From assembly GCA_007026445.1 (NCBI GenBank), contig VDMD01000001.1, positions 2,356,001 to 2,420,000 of the forward strand: a DNA stretch of 64,000 nt, in the 5' to 3' direction. Origin of the DNA: Schizophyllum amplum (Eukaryota; Basidiomycota; Agaricomycetes; Agaricales; Schizophyllaceae). Shown here piece after piece: positions 11,834 through 24,400 of the stretch (position 1 is the first letter of the stretch; the number at the start of each line of letters is the position of its first letter). A program made the position numbers and the translations under genes. The notes under the pieces were generated by a model. That model searched no databases. It was not told the DNA's origin and saw only the letters and a program-made list of their open reading frames with translations.

Positions 11834-13669
11834 CTACGTGCGCCTGCAGATGGTCAGTACTTTCGAAGCAAAGCGAGCCGGAGGTAGAAAACCCACTATG
11901 CTGGCTCCGAGCTCGTCCTCGTCACCTACGTCGACAACAGCCATGAACGCGTTCAGTACCTCCCCGCAATGAGGCACTTCCCCCCGAGCAACCTTCAGCA
12001 TCATCTTCTCTCGCTCATCCACGCATGTAGTATAGTACTGCTTGAAGGCTTTAATCTCTATCTTGCTGACCTCGGGATACCTATCGCGAAGTCAAAAGTA
12101 GAATCATTGCAAGGGTAACGACGACAAACCTCGAAGTGAAGACTGAGAACACCTCTGCAACGATATTCGCCGCAGCGAGCTGGGATTGAATATTCTTCAG
12201 GCAAAGATCTTGGAGTTCCTTCAACTCCAGCTACGTAGACCGTCAGTGATATTCAGCACAGCTCGTAGGCATATCTTACCATATGCGCAACGCGATACAT
12301 TGACTTGGGCGAGCAAGCCGTCGGCGGAAGCTCAGCACTACTCTGGCGTTTCCCGGTGGATTGTAAGTCGCAAAAGGTGATCTCGCCAGTGTACAAGAAC
12401 AGAACGAGAGCTTGCCACCTGAGCCAGAAAATATGTCAACGGGCAATAGAGGACGCCGAAGTAGTACGCACGTCTGAAAAGCGAAGTCGTGTATGCAAAC
12501 CACTCTTCCTTTCCGTGCCCCGAAATCACCTTGACCAAAGGACGTCTCACTGCGTCCGTCGCTAGGCACCAAGGTGCTCGGAGGGCCATTCCCGCTGGCA
12601 GACCCTGAGGACGGCAGTCCGCTGCTGCCCGCTTTCGAACGTCCCTTGCCTGTCGACTTCTTGGGCTTGACATCAGCGCGATGCGTGTTGCTACGCGGCG
12701 CACTGTCGTCGTCGATATCGCTATCATCCGCATAGTCGAGGTCATGAGGGGCGGGCGTCCTCTCAAATCGACCAAAAGGCTGTGGTTTGGCTTCGGCGAA
12801 GTGTTCATCGAAGAGTACTGCAACGCCGTCAGTTCAATATTCAGCCAATACAATGCGCTGCGAGACTCACGGGTATCCAAATAGTCCGACACGCCTTTGA
12901 GCGCTTCTCGATTGCCGTACACCGCCTTGTGTTCTACGGCCTGCCCATCGCGCTTGCTGGTAGGGAGAACAAACTCAACGTCGTTCATCTCGGCGCCGGA
13001 TACGGCGCCAGTGAGAGCACGCATGATTGGCCGTGCTGCCGTAGACGGGGAAGGATGAGTCGGCACATGCACGTCGGGCGATTCCAAGGACACGGTGAAG
13101 GTGATGATAACTTCCTCTAGTTCGCGTGCATTGTCGAAAGTGAATTGGCCTAGATCTACCCCGGGATCGTAAGAACCGGTGTGGCTATTGTAGCACGAGG
13201 CAGAATTCGATAAAGAGATCCTTTGAGATGGTAGAGGCTTGATCGTGTGCGATGACTTTGCTTGGATGATGGCTTTGCCCAGCTGCGACCCTTTAAGAAG
13301 GTAAGAGTCGAAACCTACATAGAAGATGACTTGTTCGCCGGAGGACCACTGGGCAGCTCCAGTGGCATAACCATTGGGAGCCACTGTCCCGCACACGAAG
13401 CGCCAGCCAAAACCGCAACTATCGCTCGGGAATCGACCAGCTTGGCGATGTATGTATCGCAGTCGGAACGTCGACACGACTCCGTCGGGGGACCACTGGT
13501 CATCGTCGATTTTCTGGAGCATCATGAGCGGCTTAGCTTCGTCGCGATGGTTGAAGGGAGAAGAGCTACCATCCCTGCGATCAACTACATATACGGGAGA
13601 CCTCGTGTATCCCACGACGCGGAAAACGGGGACCACCGCTCTATCTGCATCCTTTGAAGTCGTGACCAC
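11834..13669 (-). CDS. BTB/POZ-domain protein, copy 1
   Basis: Predicted 543 residues. Exons in reading order are 13669-12871, 12817-12472, 12418-12280, 12230-12130 and 12080-11834. The BTB fold starts near residue 215 with NDVEFVLPTSKRDGQ, then AVYGNREALKGVSDYL and LFDEHFAE. An acidic insert follows, then FAFQT, WQALVLFLYTGEITF and SPKSMYRVAHM. The C-terminal helices include YPEVSKIEIKAFKQYY and MLKVARGEVPHCGEVL. This is the usual basidiomycete BTB layout, and BTB proteins often act as Cullin-3 adaptors. The N-terminal ~200 residues are not recognised. The start is uncertain: the frame stays open upstream to near 13690, and a short 5' exon is possible. It is related to the gene at 17637-19201. 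Confidence 0.8.
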
Positions 13670-13931
13670 CTCGAAGCCTGCAGGCTCGTCAGCCTAGTAT
13701 CATATGGGTACTGGAGACGAACCTTACACGCCCTCGTCAGATGGAGGCATTGGTCACAAATCAGCTACAAGATGCTTGCGCTCCAAAGCAGTCGACCTTT
13801 CGAAAGATCGACGCGAAGCATACCACAAATATTCATCCTGTCACATACTAGTCTACAACATGAGTATGCCTCCCACCACTAAAATGATCAAGCGCTCAGC
13901 GATCAACACACACGCAGGCTCTAACGCACAA

Positions 13932-15816
13932 TCACAACCCCCTCACACTCACGCCCACGGCCCTGCTCTTCTTCTCGTCGTCTGTAACATCATCCTCCGA
14001 GCTCGCCTTCGTCGGCAGCACATCACGATCCAGTATCGGCGCACGCATATACGTCTCCTGCGCCGGGAACAGCGTCGACAACGACCAGTAGAATACGCCC
14101 GCCGTGCAGAACTAAAGACGTCGTGGTGTTAATAAGGACCAGACTACTTGGAAGACAGACACGCACCCCGTAGATCCAAGCAATATCGAACATGTGGCTG
14201 ATAGGTCCAACGACAATGTTCGCATTGATGGCGGCCGCCAGCCCTGGGATCGTTGGCGGCACGGAGACGATGAGGGCGACGAGCGCGCGCCAGTTGATAC
14301 CGTTCCAATACCGGTAGCGACCGTGCGGGTCGTACATAGCGGGCAGGTCGACAGCGCAGCGGTGCACGAGCCAGTAGTCGACAATCATACTAGACGCGGA
14401 GTCAGCGTCTACTCTGTCTCGAACCGAAAGGGAGATGTCGTGAACTCACATCGCAGCAAAAGGACCTAAGAAGATTGTGTACCCAGACATGAACGTGAGG
14501 AAGCCAGGTGCACTGGTGGCAGAGCGTTAAATCTGTTGCACGATTTCATAAAAACGGCATCGCTTACCTCGCCAAAATATCCCAAGGACAGAGCGCCCAA
14601 CCGCCCAGAATTGCGCAGATGACCTGCCCGCGACGGATGTTGATATATCGCGGGAAGAGCACTGTCATGTCGTTCGCCGCGCTCAGACTGTTCGCTGAGA
14701 TATTCGTGCCAATTGTGGCGAGCAGGAAGGAGAACGCGGCGAAGAAGGCTGCCGCACGATTGTCCCACCGATCAATGAGCTGGAGCGGATCCCAGAGTGT
14801 CTCGCCGTAGAGCACTTCACCTGCGGCGGTGACGGCGATGCCGAGGAAGCCAACGAAAGTGAAGAGAACGGGGATGATCAGGAGCTGCACGTATGTTGCC
14901 CGCTCGTTTCTGGCGTAGCGCTGCGCAAGGAGTAAGCGGGTGTATATCGGCGTGGGCAGGGAGATAACGCACCGTAAAATCGGGAATGTTCACGGAGAGC
15001 GTGGCATAGATGCCAAGCGCGCTGTTGAGCGCGTTCAGCCAAGCCCAGCTGAATGTCGACCCGCCGAGCTCGCTATGCTTGGGCTCTAGGCTGAGGGCCG
15101 TAGGCACCTTGACAAGCGACCATATGAAGATGGCGAGCCATGCGAACGGTACGACGACGGACTTTGCGATGAAGAGGTACCGGATACGCTGCGGAGATAC
15201 CAGCATGAAAGGAAACTGCAGAAGCCAATAGAGGAAATAGCACATCATGCCGGACGTCGTGATGTTCGCGTCCGGGGACAGGTGATTGGGGATGCGAGCA
15301 GTCGCCGGCCAGATAGCTTTGAGCATTTGGTAGATGCACTCGGAGCCGACGTAGGTCTGAATGCCGAACCAGAACATGGCGAGGACGACTCGCGAGATGA
15401 CGGAGAAGTAGCTGAGCCAGAAACCGAAGGAGGCGCGGTTGATGATGGGGAATGCGACGTGCAGGCGCGCGCCTTGCAATCCGTTGAGAACGGTGCAGAC
15501 GGCGATGATGATGTGACCCACAGCGATTGCAGGAAGCGCCTGGCGCCTAGCAGAGACCGTCAGTACTTGACATTCAATGAGGGAATATGATTGATCATAC
15601 GCACCAGGAAAGGCCCACCGCCAGCATACTGCTCGCCAGCTCCCACACCGCCGTGTTCGTCGCGTCGGACACCCAGTACGCGACGTAGTTCCACGTCGTC
15701 CAAGTGCGCAGATGTGGGGGAACAGGGTCCATGTCCTTGTTGCTCCATCGCGACGTTGGCGCGAAGGTGGACTCTTCGGGCTCTAGGGCCCAGCGGGACA
15801 GGCGGAAGACGTCCAT
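13932..15816 (-). CDS. NCS1-family permease (uracil/allantoin type)
   Basis: Predicted 534-residue plasma-membrane transporter of the nucleobase:cation symporter-1 family, the group with Fur4 and Dal4. Exons in reading order are 15816-15605, 15546-14973, 14920-14568, 14512-14450, 14389-14167 and 14111-13932. Family motifs seen are RWSNKDMDPVPPHLRTW near the N-terminus, WNYVAYWVSDATN, FGIQTYVGSE, NIPDFTRYARNERA, GTNISANSLSAANDMT, FPRYINIRRGQ and MIVDYWLVHR. About twelve hydrophobic segments are present. The substrate (uracil, uridine, allantoin or thiamine-like) cannot be set from motifs alone. An in-frame ATG at 15897 is a possible alternative start. Confidence 0.93.
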
Positions 15817-16547
15817 CGCGGCTAGTGGGGGCAGGAGCAAAAGCGCGTAGGCAGCTGTCGCCCAGGCCCTAAGGCTAGTGCATATATCTATGTCCATCCG
15901 GGACGATCTTGCAGCGATATCAGCAGCATATGGGCGCTCCGCTATTCAGCGATAAGGCAGTCGGCGACGGGCTGCCGTTAGCGTTGATCTTGACGGAGAG
16001 GACAGCAAGCCCTGGCTATCCCTTTGTCCATCACTGAGCGTCTACCGCTGGCAGCGACGTGCTGGAAGGCGTCGGTGACGGTGGCGCGCAGCCTTATCGA
16101 GGGTGCCAAACATCGGCAGACGAGTTCAAGTCGGCCAAGTTCCTTGCTCTTGACGTCCATATATCTGGCGTCGCTGGCCGTCTAGTTCGCTCCGGAAGGT
16201 CAGCATCGCGTCGAACGATGTCTCTGGCAAGCTGTCGTCGTCGTCGCCGCTCTGCACGCGCTTGGACTGTAACGACCCGCGACAAAAGGAGAACGCTTGG
16301 CGACATGACTTCAACATGACGGATTTCGAAGTCGGCTACCCCAGTTCGAGTCGCCTGGAGTCAGCCTGGAGTCCGGGGCATGGCGCTGTGGCGATGGTGT
16401 CATTGCCACGGGACCCACAATCTGTAGTATACCTTTCTCTTGACCTTCACCTGCGACTTTGACTTGCATCAAACACTCTCAACCGCATCTAGGTGAGTGC
16501 CATGTTCATCTTTCGCACATACTGGCTAAAATCTCCGTTAGCACACT
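15817..16547. promoter_or_regulatory. Divergent promoter region
   Basis: A 731-bp region separates the divergent starts of the NCS1 permease and the unknown gene at 16548. No coding sequence or repeat was recognised. The last 60 bases before 16548 resemble a short 5' UTR that may contain an intron. Confidence 0.4.
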
Positions 16548-17326
16548 ATGTCCGCGTCTTCAGCAGCCCTCAAGATCTACGATCTCAAGGACACGATTGA
16601 CCAAGAAGATCTCTCCGTGACGATCACCTCGAAGGCCGAGCTCTCTCCGCCCTCCGCCAACGCGGTCGCATGCACGATCCTCCAGCTGCACTCCGCCTCC
16701 GATACGCTCACACCTCTTCGCCTTTTCATACCTCACCGCCTCCTCCTCATCGCGCCCCCACCACGCACAGTCGCCTCATCCTCTCTCCCCGATGAAACCG
16801 TGCAGAACAATCTGTACTCTCTCGCCAGACTTGCTGAAGCAGCCGCTGTCTCCCAATCCTGCAGCAGCATCCTCGCCGGCCTGGGCAGCGAGAGCGACGA
16901 TTTTGGCGACGTCGCGGTCTGGCTCGGGGAAGGCCAGTTTGGCCGCGGGCATGAAGTAGACGCGCTCAAGCGCCTCGGATTTGAGAAATGGGCTACTCAT
17001 GGACAGGTGCGTTGCTGCATACCTCGCTCTCGACCACACACTGACATGTATATTCGCAGATCAGTGTCCTCCCACCCAGCTCGCTCCTCGCCAGCTTCAA
17101 GCAGCCCACACCCGAGCTCGCACGGTTGGCTGAGCACGTTGCATGGCTCACCGGCGCACATTTCTTCCGAGTCCAGGTGCCCGGCATGTCTGGCGGGGTC
17201 GTCGTCTTCTTCTACCTCGGCCAGCTCGCCTTGCACGGCAAACCCTCTGGCTGGGGCGGCTTGGTGGGCATGGGAACTTGGTCAAACAGCAGGCCGACCA
17301 CACCTGGCCCTCATCCGGCGGTATAG
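16548..17326 (+). CDS. Conserved basidiomycete protein of unknown function
   Basis: Predicted 241 residues from two exons, 16548-17006 and 17060-17326, with phase-0 junction at GTGCGT...TCGCAG. No signal peptide or clear membrane segment was seen at the N-terminus. The second half has a Gly-rich patch, GMSGGVVVFFYLGQLAL followed by GWGGLVGMGTWS, which looks like a conserved block in uncharacterised basidiomycete proteins. I do not recognise a functional family. The gene lies between the NCS1 permease and the second BTB gene and is likely independent of both. Confidence 0.75.
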
Positions 17327-17636
17327 TAACGGACATGATGTATAGGTATCTCCAAAGAATGTAACCCCACCGTTCAATGGCACGTCGCACCTTCAAGGCA
17401 TTCCTCGTGAAGGTGTTTCCTTTTGTGTAATCAAGATATGCGCAGGCGCCTTTCTACTTCCCAGCATGGATACGCGCTACTTCGAACTGAAGCACGCCGA
17501 CATGACCGAGTTCGAACAAAGGCTGGACCACGTTGTTGGCTCGTGTAAGGCGAGGTAGAAATTGCACGATCTGAAAGGCCCCGGTGCTCTCCCGCTTACC
17601 TCTCTCCTTCACCCTGCGCTTACCCTTTGCTTGCAG
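17327..17636. other. Upstream region of BTB copy 2
   Basis: No gene of its own was recognised. It holds an ATG frame at 17466 that ends at a good GTAAGG donor (17545) and a CT-rich tract ending in TTGCAG at 17636. It may therefore contain a first exon of the BTB gene, but no combination joins in frame to the conserved MLHKI start, so it was left out. Confidence 0.4.
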
Positions 17637-19201
17637 ATGCTTCATAAAATAGGCGCTGACGAGTGGACGCACAACGGAGTCGTCTCGACATTCAAGTTGA
17701 TTTGTATGAAGACGTCTCCCATGGACCAACGGAACGTGACGGAGGGCTGCGGCTTCGGATGGCGCTTCACGTGTAAAAGGACAACTCTTCCCAGCCGTCG
17801 AATTAGCACGATTCGTGACGGTCGGCGGATCATCAGCATAGAAGAGGACACACGGACCGCCGTCGAATATGGATTCGACCCCCACGTTCTTACGAGTGCC
17901 TGTGTCGGGTTAGTAGCTGTGAAGGTTCAATTCACACAGGCTGGTCACTCCTTCGAGACGGCATCCCCGTGTATCTCTCTACCGTACCGTGCGGACGCGG
18001 TGCCCGTCTGCAATATTCTGGGAGAACGATCCAGTACGAGCTCGGCATACCTTGGCGTCGCCATATACAACGAGGACGACGAGAATGCCTTTCTCACGTT
18101 CACCGTCTCTTTCCAATGTCCCGATATACATCTGCCTCTGCAACGACCGGCGCCCCCACCTTCTGCGACCACGCCCATCGCCGAAGCCCTCTGCGAGACA
18201 ATATCTGGCGCCGAGCTCAACGATGTCGAATTCGTGCTGCCATCCCGCAAATGCGATGACCAGATCGTCGAATATAAGGCCGCCTATGGGAACCGGGCCG
18301 TGCTGAAGGGTGTGTCGGCTTACCTGGACACTTGTAAGTTTCATCTAGTGCTTGCATGACCTAGTTATGATAGCAACTCATTCACGACCCCTTTAGTGCT
18401 CTTCGACGAACACTTTGCAGAGGGCGTACCCGAGGCGTTCAATTGCTTTGAGAAAACACCGTCCACCCCGAAAGAGCCTGACTATCCGGACGATAGCGAC
18501 ATGGAAGAAGACGAGACTTCGGACACAGCCCCTGGAGAGTACGAGGCGGAAGGGGGAGCCTCGAGCAGGGAAAACGACGCAGCAGGTGCATCGGAAGATT
18601 CCTCGAGGCAAGAGAACGGTACGGCCGAAGACAAACCAAGCGCTCGAGTCGACCGCGCTCCGTCTCAGGCGCGGAAGGGCAGGGTGGTCCGGATAGAAGG
18701 CTTCGCGTTCCAGACGTGCGTTATCCTGCTACGCATCTCCTTTGGAATACACTGACCTTGCCAGCACAGCTGGAAAGCCCTTCTCCTATACCTGTACACT
18801 GGCCAGATCACGTTCCGTCAGCCAAAGTCCTCGGCCGGCAGCAAGACGCGGTCTTCGACGCCTCATCAAATGACCTGTTCGCCCAAGTCCATGCACCGCA
18901 TCGCGCATATGGTAAGGGCCTTGATATGCTTGCTATGCCAAGAAGATGACCGTCCCCCAGTTAGAAATGCCTGACCTGCAGGCCCTCTGTCTGAAGAGTC
19001 TGGAGTCGTGGCTTACAGCGAAGAACATCGTGGAGGAGGCGTTTTCGGGTTTGACTTCGCGGTGCGTTTCTAGTTCAACACAAGAGGCGGGCACAGTGCT
19101 GATGACATGTCAGATATGCGGAAGTCAGCAAGGTGGAAATTGCAGTATTGAAGAAGTACTACAAGGAGTGCGCGACGGAGCGAAAGGCCGCAAGGCAATG
19201 A
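17637..19201 (+). CDS. BTB/POZ-domain protein, copy 2 (C-terminal frameshift)
   Basis: Predicted 448 residues from exons 17637-18333, 18397-18715, 18770-18911, 18961-19061 and 19114-19201. It parallels copy 1 throughout: NDVEFVLPSRKCDDQ, AAYGNRAVLKGVSAYL, LFDEHFAEGVPEAF, an acidic insert, FAFQT, WKALLLYLYTGQITF and SPKSMHRIAHM. The 101-nt penultimate exon has the same length in both genes. In the last exon the conserved frame stops at TGA 19199-19201 after ERKAARQ. The family's final block, MMLKVAKGELPHCGDVL, follows at once in another frame up to 19275. A one-base frameshift therefore removes about 25 residues, or the gene has adopted an earlier stop. An upstream coding exon is possible. Confidence 0.75.
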
Positions 19202-19522
19202 TGTTGAAGGTTGCGAAAGGAGAATTACCGCACTGCGGCGACGTATTGAATGCCATGATGGACTTTGTCGAATAGATAGACGCTCGTAGCACTGTGAAAA
19301 CATAGTCCGCAGCTTCCTATGCAGAAGTTCAACATGAGAAGCCAAGAAGCGAGTTCCTAATCGTCGGACCGGAACCGGGCCAATTCGTAAGCGCCTGTCG
19401 ATCGGCGTGGGGGAATATCATACAGCGCCTGCCTCCACCTCTCACCGTCCCTACGCCGTTCCTCCCAATTTCCTGGCTCCTATACTGTCTTTACGCTCCT
19501 TGACGCTCCCCCTCCACAGTCT
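19202..19522. other. Spacer with frameshifted BTB tail and kinase-like promoter
   Basis: Positions 19202-19275 still encode the out-of-frame C-terminal block of BTB copy 2. The rest is CT-rich leader before the ATG at 19523. Confidence 0.55.
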
Positions 19523-20978
19523 ATGGGTGATGTACTCGGCTTCGATATCGACATAAACTACGATGACCCGTCCTGGAACGACTATGTCGTGCACCAGAAC
19601 ATGTGGTGCAAGTACCAGCCCCTGCTCGAGGCGAAGGGCTACCGCCTCCCCGCGGAGTACACACCAGAGAACACCATCAGTATTGCCGAGCTCAAGAAGC
19701 ACGGCAGCCCGTTCCTCTTGACGGATGTGAGTCGCCCAGGCACGCGCGGTAGCCTAATACTCACTACCGCCCCAAGCACCCCCATGTCCAACTCGAGTCG
19801 AAGCGCATCTCGGACGGGAGCTTCGTAGTGCTCAAGTTCGTGAAAGTCAGCGTGCAGGAGGCGGCCATTACATCGCACCTAGCGAAGATCAGGGATCCAT
19901 GGAATCACACCATCCCCGTCTGGGATGTGCTATCACTCCCCGACGACACGAAGTGGTGTATCCTTGTCTGTCCGCGGTTCCGGTCTTGCTACAAGCTCCC
20001 GTTCTACACGATCAGCCAGTTTGTGGGATTTTTGCGGCAGGTGCTTAGGGTGAGTGCATCCTTATGCGCGGCTGGCTGGAAGCTGAGTTACGGTTTTTCC
20101 TGCAGGGTCTTTGCTTTATGCATCGACACAATATTGCACACTGGTGCGTGACTAGTTGTCCTTCGATTATTCTTGCGCTTACACCCTACTTAGCGACATA
20201 GCATCGGGGAACGTTGTTCTAGACGAATCCGCGACCAGTGAAGAGGACGACGAAACCTTCGTCGTCGAGAAGTCCTCGCCATCCAAGACCCTTCGCTTCC
20301 GTGGCGCATTGCGAAGATGGACGGCACGCAAGCGGAAGGCAGCACGATACTACTTCATCGACTTTGGTTTATCCTGTGCCTTCGACAGCTATGAGAAGCG
20401 ACATAATGTGTACGGTGTCTGCGGCCAACATCGTGATATCCCGGAGCTGTCTGAGGAGACACCATACGACCCTTTCAAGATCGACATGCGGCAGGTCGGA
20501 GAGACGCTAAAGAAGGATTTCATTGGGGTACGCCTACATATCGGCTTCGGAAGTCGCGCCCACACTGACATCCATATAGGAGTACTCCGGTCTGGAATTC
20601 ATCCAACCGCTGGTTGACCGCTTGCGGGAGGATGATCCGACGAAGCGGCCCACGGCGGAAGAGGCACTCGACATCTTCGAGCACCTCGTCGACTCGCTCC
20701 CCGACAAAAAGACACACAAGCTTCGGCGGCGTGACGACTGCCCCGCCCTGCAATACTTCTTCATCTTCTTCATTGCGGCGTGGCTCATAGGGATGTACTG
20801 GATGTACAGAGTGATAAGCGGGCTCGACCAAGCTCGGTTCGACGGCGTGCCAATAGGGCTAGCGGGCGTCGCACATCGTGCGCGTGGCCTTGCTAGTGCG
20901 CAGGGTGATGATGCTGCTGCAATGGAGACGCTACTCGATGGCACGAGGGTTTTGTTGGATGATACGACGGTCATATAG
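19523..20978 (+). CDS. Atypical protein-kinase-like membrane protein
   Basis: Predicted 415 residues. Exons are 19523-19726, 19777-20049, 20106-20143, 20194-20527 and 20580-20978. The fold follows the kinase order: FVVLKFVKVSVQEAAI as the N-lobe strand with the lysine, HRHNIAHCDIASGNVVL as catalytic loop, and YYFIDFGLSCAF as the DFG motif. The catalytic loop reads HCD where HRD is usual, with the loop Asp and Asn kept. A C-lobe remnant DDPTKRPTAEEALDIFEHL follows. A hydrophobic stretch (FFIFFIAAWLIGMYWM) near residues 345-360 suggests a single membrane anchor. No glycine loop is evident, so activity is uncertain. Similar kinase-like proteins are expanded in basidiomycetes. Confidence 0.8.
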
Positions 20979-21402
20979 ATATGATGATGTATGCTCACGT
21001 TAACCTATTCCCCTAGGCTTACTTTAGATGCCGTATGCTATGTTCTCCATGGATTAGGACGCTGTAGTCTACATTCTTGTATACTAATATTTACCACGCG
21101 CGGCAGGCCGTTTTACTGATCGACATGAATTATATAGCATGCGAGTTCTGCCTCCTAAATTACAGCCTGTAATTGGGTCGCTCTACGCTCTACGGTCAGC
21201 ACGAGTACCCTCACGCTATGACTGAGCTTCAGCCTTCAGTGGCTAAGTTCACCCATTCCAAACCCATTCACTGTCAGTTGTTGAAGGTGGTTTACGCACG
21301 TGATCGTGAACACGGAACACGTGTTTTGATGCGCCTTGTCTTCCTCGTCGACCTCGTTGCAGCTGCTCATCGTGTCCGACAGTGAGCGCGCCCAAGCGGG
21401 GC
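20979..21402. other. Intergenic region
   Basis: No gene was recognised. It carries the 3' flank of the kinase-like gene, and its last ~150 bases probably form the promoter and leader of the gene at 21403. Confidence 0.45.
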
Positions 21403-24400
21403 ATGGACGCTGCTCCCTTTCCCCCTGCACGTCTCCGCGTATCCCGACATCCTCCACCCGACCTTTCCTCGATGCCTGGACCATCGAGCGTAGACCCGGC
21501 CCCTGCACATAACGCCGACTACGAACAACCTTCCTCCCGGACACCTGCCGCTCCGCGCCCCTCTTCCGCCAACGGTCGCTCTCCTGAAGCAATGCGGCTC
21601 CGCGACCTCCTTGACCAAACGTCTAGTCCGTCAAGCGATGCAAGACATGCAGCCACGCCCCCGCGCCCCTACGCGCCTTCCGACCGCGAGTCCGACTACG
21701 ATGATATACCCTATTTTGGTGCAGGAGGTCCTAGCCTTGCCAGGGAGAGTCTCAAGGCGCTCTTCAACAGTGCGCTGGCAGACACGCCTGAGCGGACGAG
21801 ACGGGGAAATGGCGATGCGAGTGACATGGATATGAGCCCTGGACCAAGTCGGCCGCCGCACCAGCGTAATTGGAGCATAAGCGACGATGGATCAGAGGCC
21901 GAAGAGGTGCCTTCAAGTGAGTATATGCGCATCACCTGCGACAATTCGCTGACTTTTTCAGAAGCACCGTTGCGTCCTACTCCTGGTCGGAGGCAAGCAA
22001 CTGAAGACGACCGACCTACGCCCCGCCCCGAACTGAAGAACTTGCTCGTCTCTGATAGTGCGCACATTATGCACCTCATAATCAATTTTATATGCTGATG
22101 ATTGCGCCAGCCGAAAGCGACGACACGGCCACAGCGGTTCTGCGCCACCTCGATTCCCCCAATGCGTCCCCTCCCGAAGCCTCCAGCACACCCTTTCACT
22201 CTATACACATGTCACCTAATGATTCTAGTGAGTCTAGCGCTCAACTGCTTCGCGATTGCTTATGGTATGCCAGATCTCTTGGATCAAGATTCAGAAATGC
22301 AGCGCGCGATGCAGGATTTCGACAGTTATACAGCCTCTGCACATAATTCTCCAAGTAAACTGACAGCGTTGTCCCATGGATACGTTCTGAAACAATTTTC
22401 CAGTGCCATTCCCTTCGAAAAAGCAGCCCGAGCGTTTGCCGCCCACCACTCCTTCAAACCCCCCTGACGATGCGAATGGTCAGCAAACTGTTCGGCGGCC
22501 GAAGACATCGATTCAGTCGAGTCTAGATCAGCTCCTGCAAAGATCATGTATGTTAGCTCACTACCTTATCACGTCTTGCTCATTCTCCCTGCTCAGCCCC
22601 GAGACCAAACCTCGGTGCTGGTCAAAGCTTCTCTGGTGAGCAACGTGCACGCCTTAGCAACTGATTATTACTGACCTTTTGCAGGCCGTCGCGATAGGGA
22701 AGACCACGACAAAGACAAGTCATTGAATAGGAGCAAACCTACTCCGCGACCGAATCCTCCTACAACGCCAGCATTGAAACGGCGTAGTGTAAACCTTTCT
22801 GACATGCAAGACGGGTCTCCGGTCACCAATGGGCATCCGAGGGCGTTGTCAAGAAGAGCCAGCTCGACGTCTCTGCGCAGTGATATCACCTCACCTGGAA
22901 GCTCACGTAGGGGTTCAGTCATGTCAAATGCGGACTGTAAGCGCCTATCAGCTAAAGCTCGTGTTTTACGCTGATTGTGGATGGAAGACCAGGACCGTAG
23001 GCGATCAATGGACCGCGAGCAGCCATCCGAACGTGAACAGGGGTGGAGCAAAGCTCGTCCACATTCAGAAAACCTATCGCATTTCAATCTGAGCCAGCTC
23101 GATGAGCGATCTCGCGCCCTCAGCTCGCCTTCGCGACCGGGATCTTCCATGTCGCTAACGCTCGAGCATCATGTTCGTTCACGCCATCGGCTTTCGGCGG
23201 GCTCCTCCTTCGGCGACTTTTCTTCACGATCGGCTTCGCCCTCCAATTCCATGTTCAGTGTAGATGAGGAGCGCGAAGAAATCATTCAAGCCGTCGAGCA
23301 TGAACGGGAACGCAACTGGGGCTCAAACCGTCCCCAATGGCATGCTAGACGAACTTCTGAAACCCTGCTATCAAGTCGCCCGCCGTCGCCGTCGTCCTCG
23401 ACAGGCCCATCAGGCTCTCCGCGAGCCTCACCTGCGTTGATACGACGTCGAACGGAAAGCCTGCGTAGTGCCACTGCCAGTCCAGCTGCAGTGCGAAGAA
23501 GCCCGTCTTCGGCGAGCTTACGTCCAAGCACATCGACTCAGCCACCTCTGCGGTCGCCGTCACCATCTCCAGGGCAAGCAAGCAAGCGCAACTCATTTCT
23601 GCAGGCCAATGCTTCCTCTCCGAGGTTTCGCACACCCTCACCCATGCCGGGCACGCCCTCGAGGAATTCGCCTTCGACGTTGCGAGCGAAGCGGGCGTCT
23701 CGCGATCTCTCGGACTTCTCCACTGACTCAGCGCGCTCGACTGGGTCAGCCCACGCGACACCCTCATTCCATTCGCGAACATATTCAACCCCAGGCTCTA
23801 CTGGACGGCCCAGTAGCCGGCTCTCCTTGTCAGGGAGCAACAGCCGAACTAGCCAGATACCCGTATATTCACCTTCAAAGAAGAAGAAACCGGTGCCAGT
23901 CCCGACACCAGTTGTTCCACAAGGAGAGGACTTCAGCATTACATTTCCGTCCGCCTCGAGGCGTCTGCCGAAGATCGAGGTATCGACAACCAATGGAGGC
24001 GGCGAGCCAACGAGTACGTACCTTGTCATTTGTTTACAACACGTTTTACTCAACAAAGCCCCAGGCAGCGATGCCGAGGACAATGCGACACCGCGTCTTC
24101 AAGAAGAGAACACACCAACCCTGAAGACAGTCTTGCCTCCGGCAGAAGAAACGCCGAGAGGGTCGCCAGTAGAGGAAACGCGTAGTCCACGTTTGCGACC
24201 GGCGACAACCGACGAGGCGCGCCTTCAGCGCACAGTAGGCTCGCCGCTTTCTGTCGAAACGCCTGTTGCGCGCTCGACAACCCCTCCCTCGCCGCCTCCG
24301 AAGCGCTCGACTACCCCATCGCCTCCCCCGCCTGCATCACCTCCACGACCCTCATCGCCGGATATTCCTACATCGCCTGAGATGCCTTCGTCTCCCGCAA

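Noticed and set aside
13670..13765. Possible short 5' exon of BTB copy 1 (MPPSDEG)
   Set aside because: An in-frame join would need an intron of about 36 nt and a GTGTAA donor, both atypical for this genome.
17466..17544. Possible first exon of BTB copy 2 (MDTRYFELKHADMTEFEQ)
   Set aside because: The donor GTAAGG is good, but joining it to the TTGCAG acceptor at 17636 shifts frame. The only in-frame acceptor would delete the conserved MLHKI residues.
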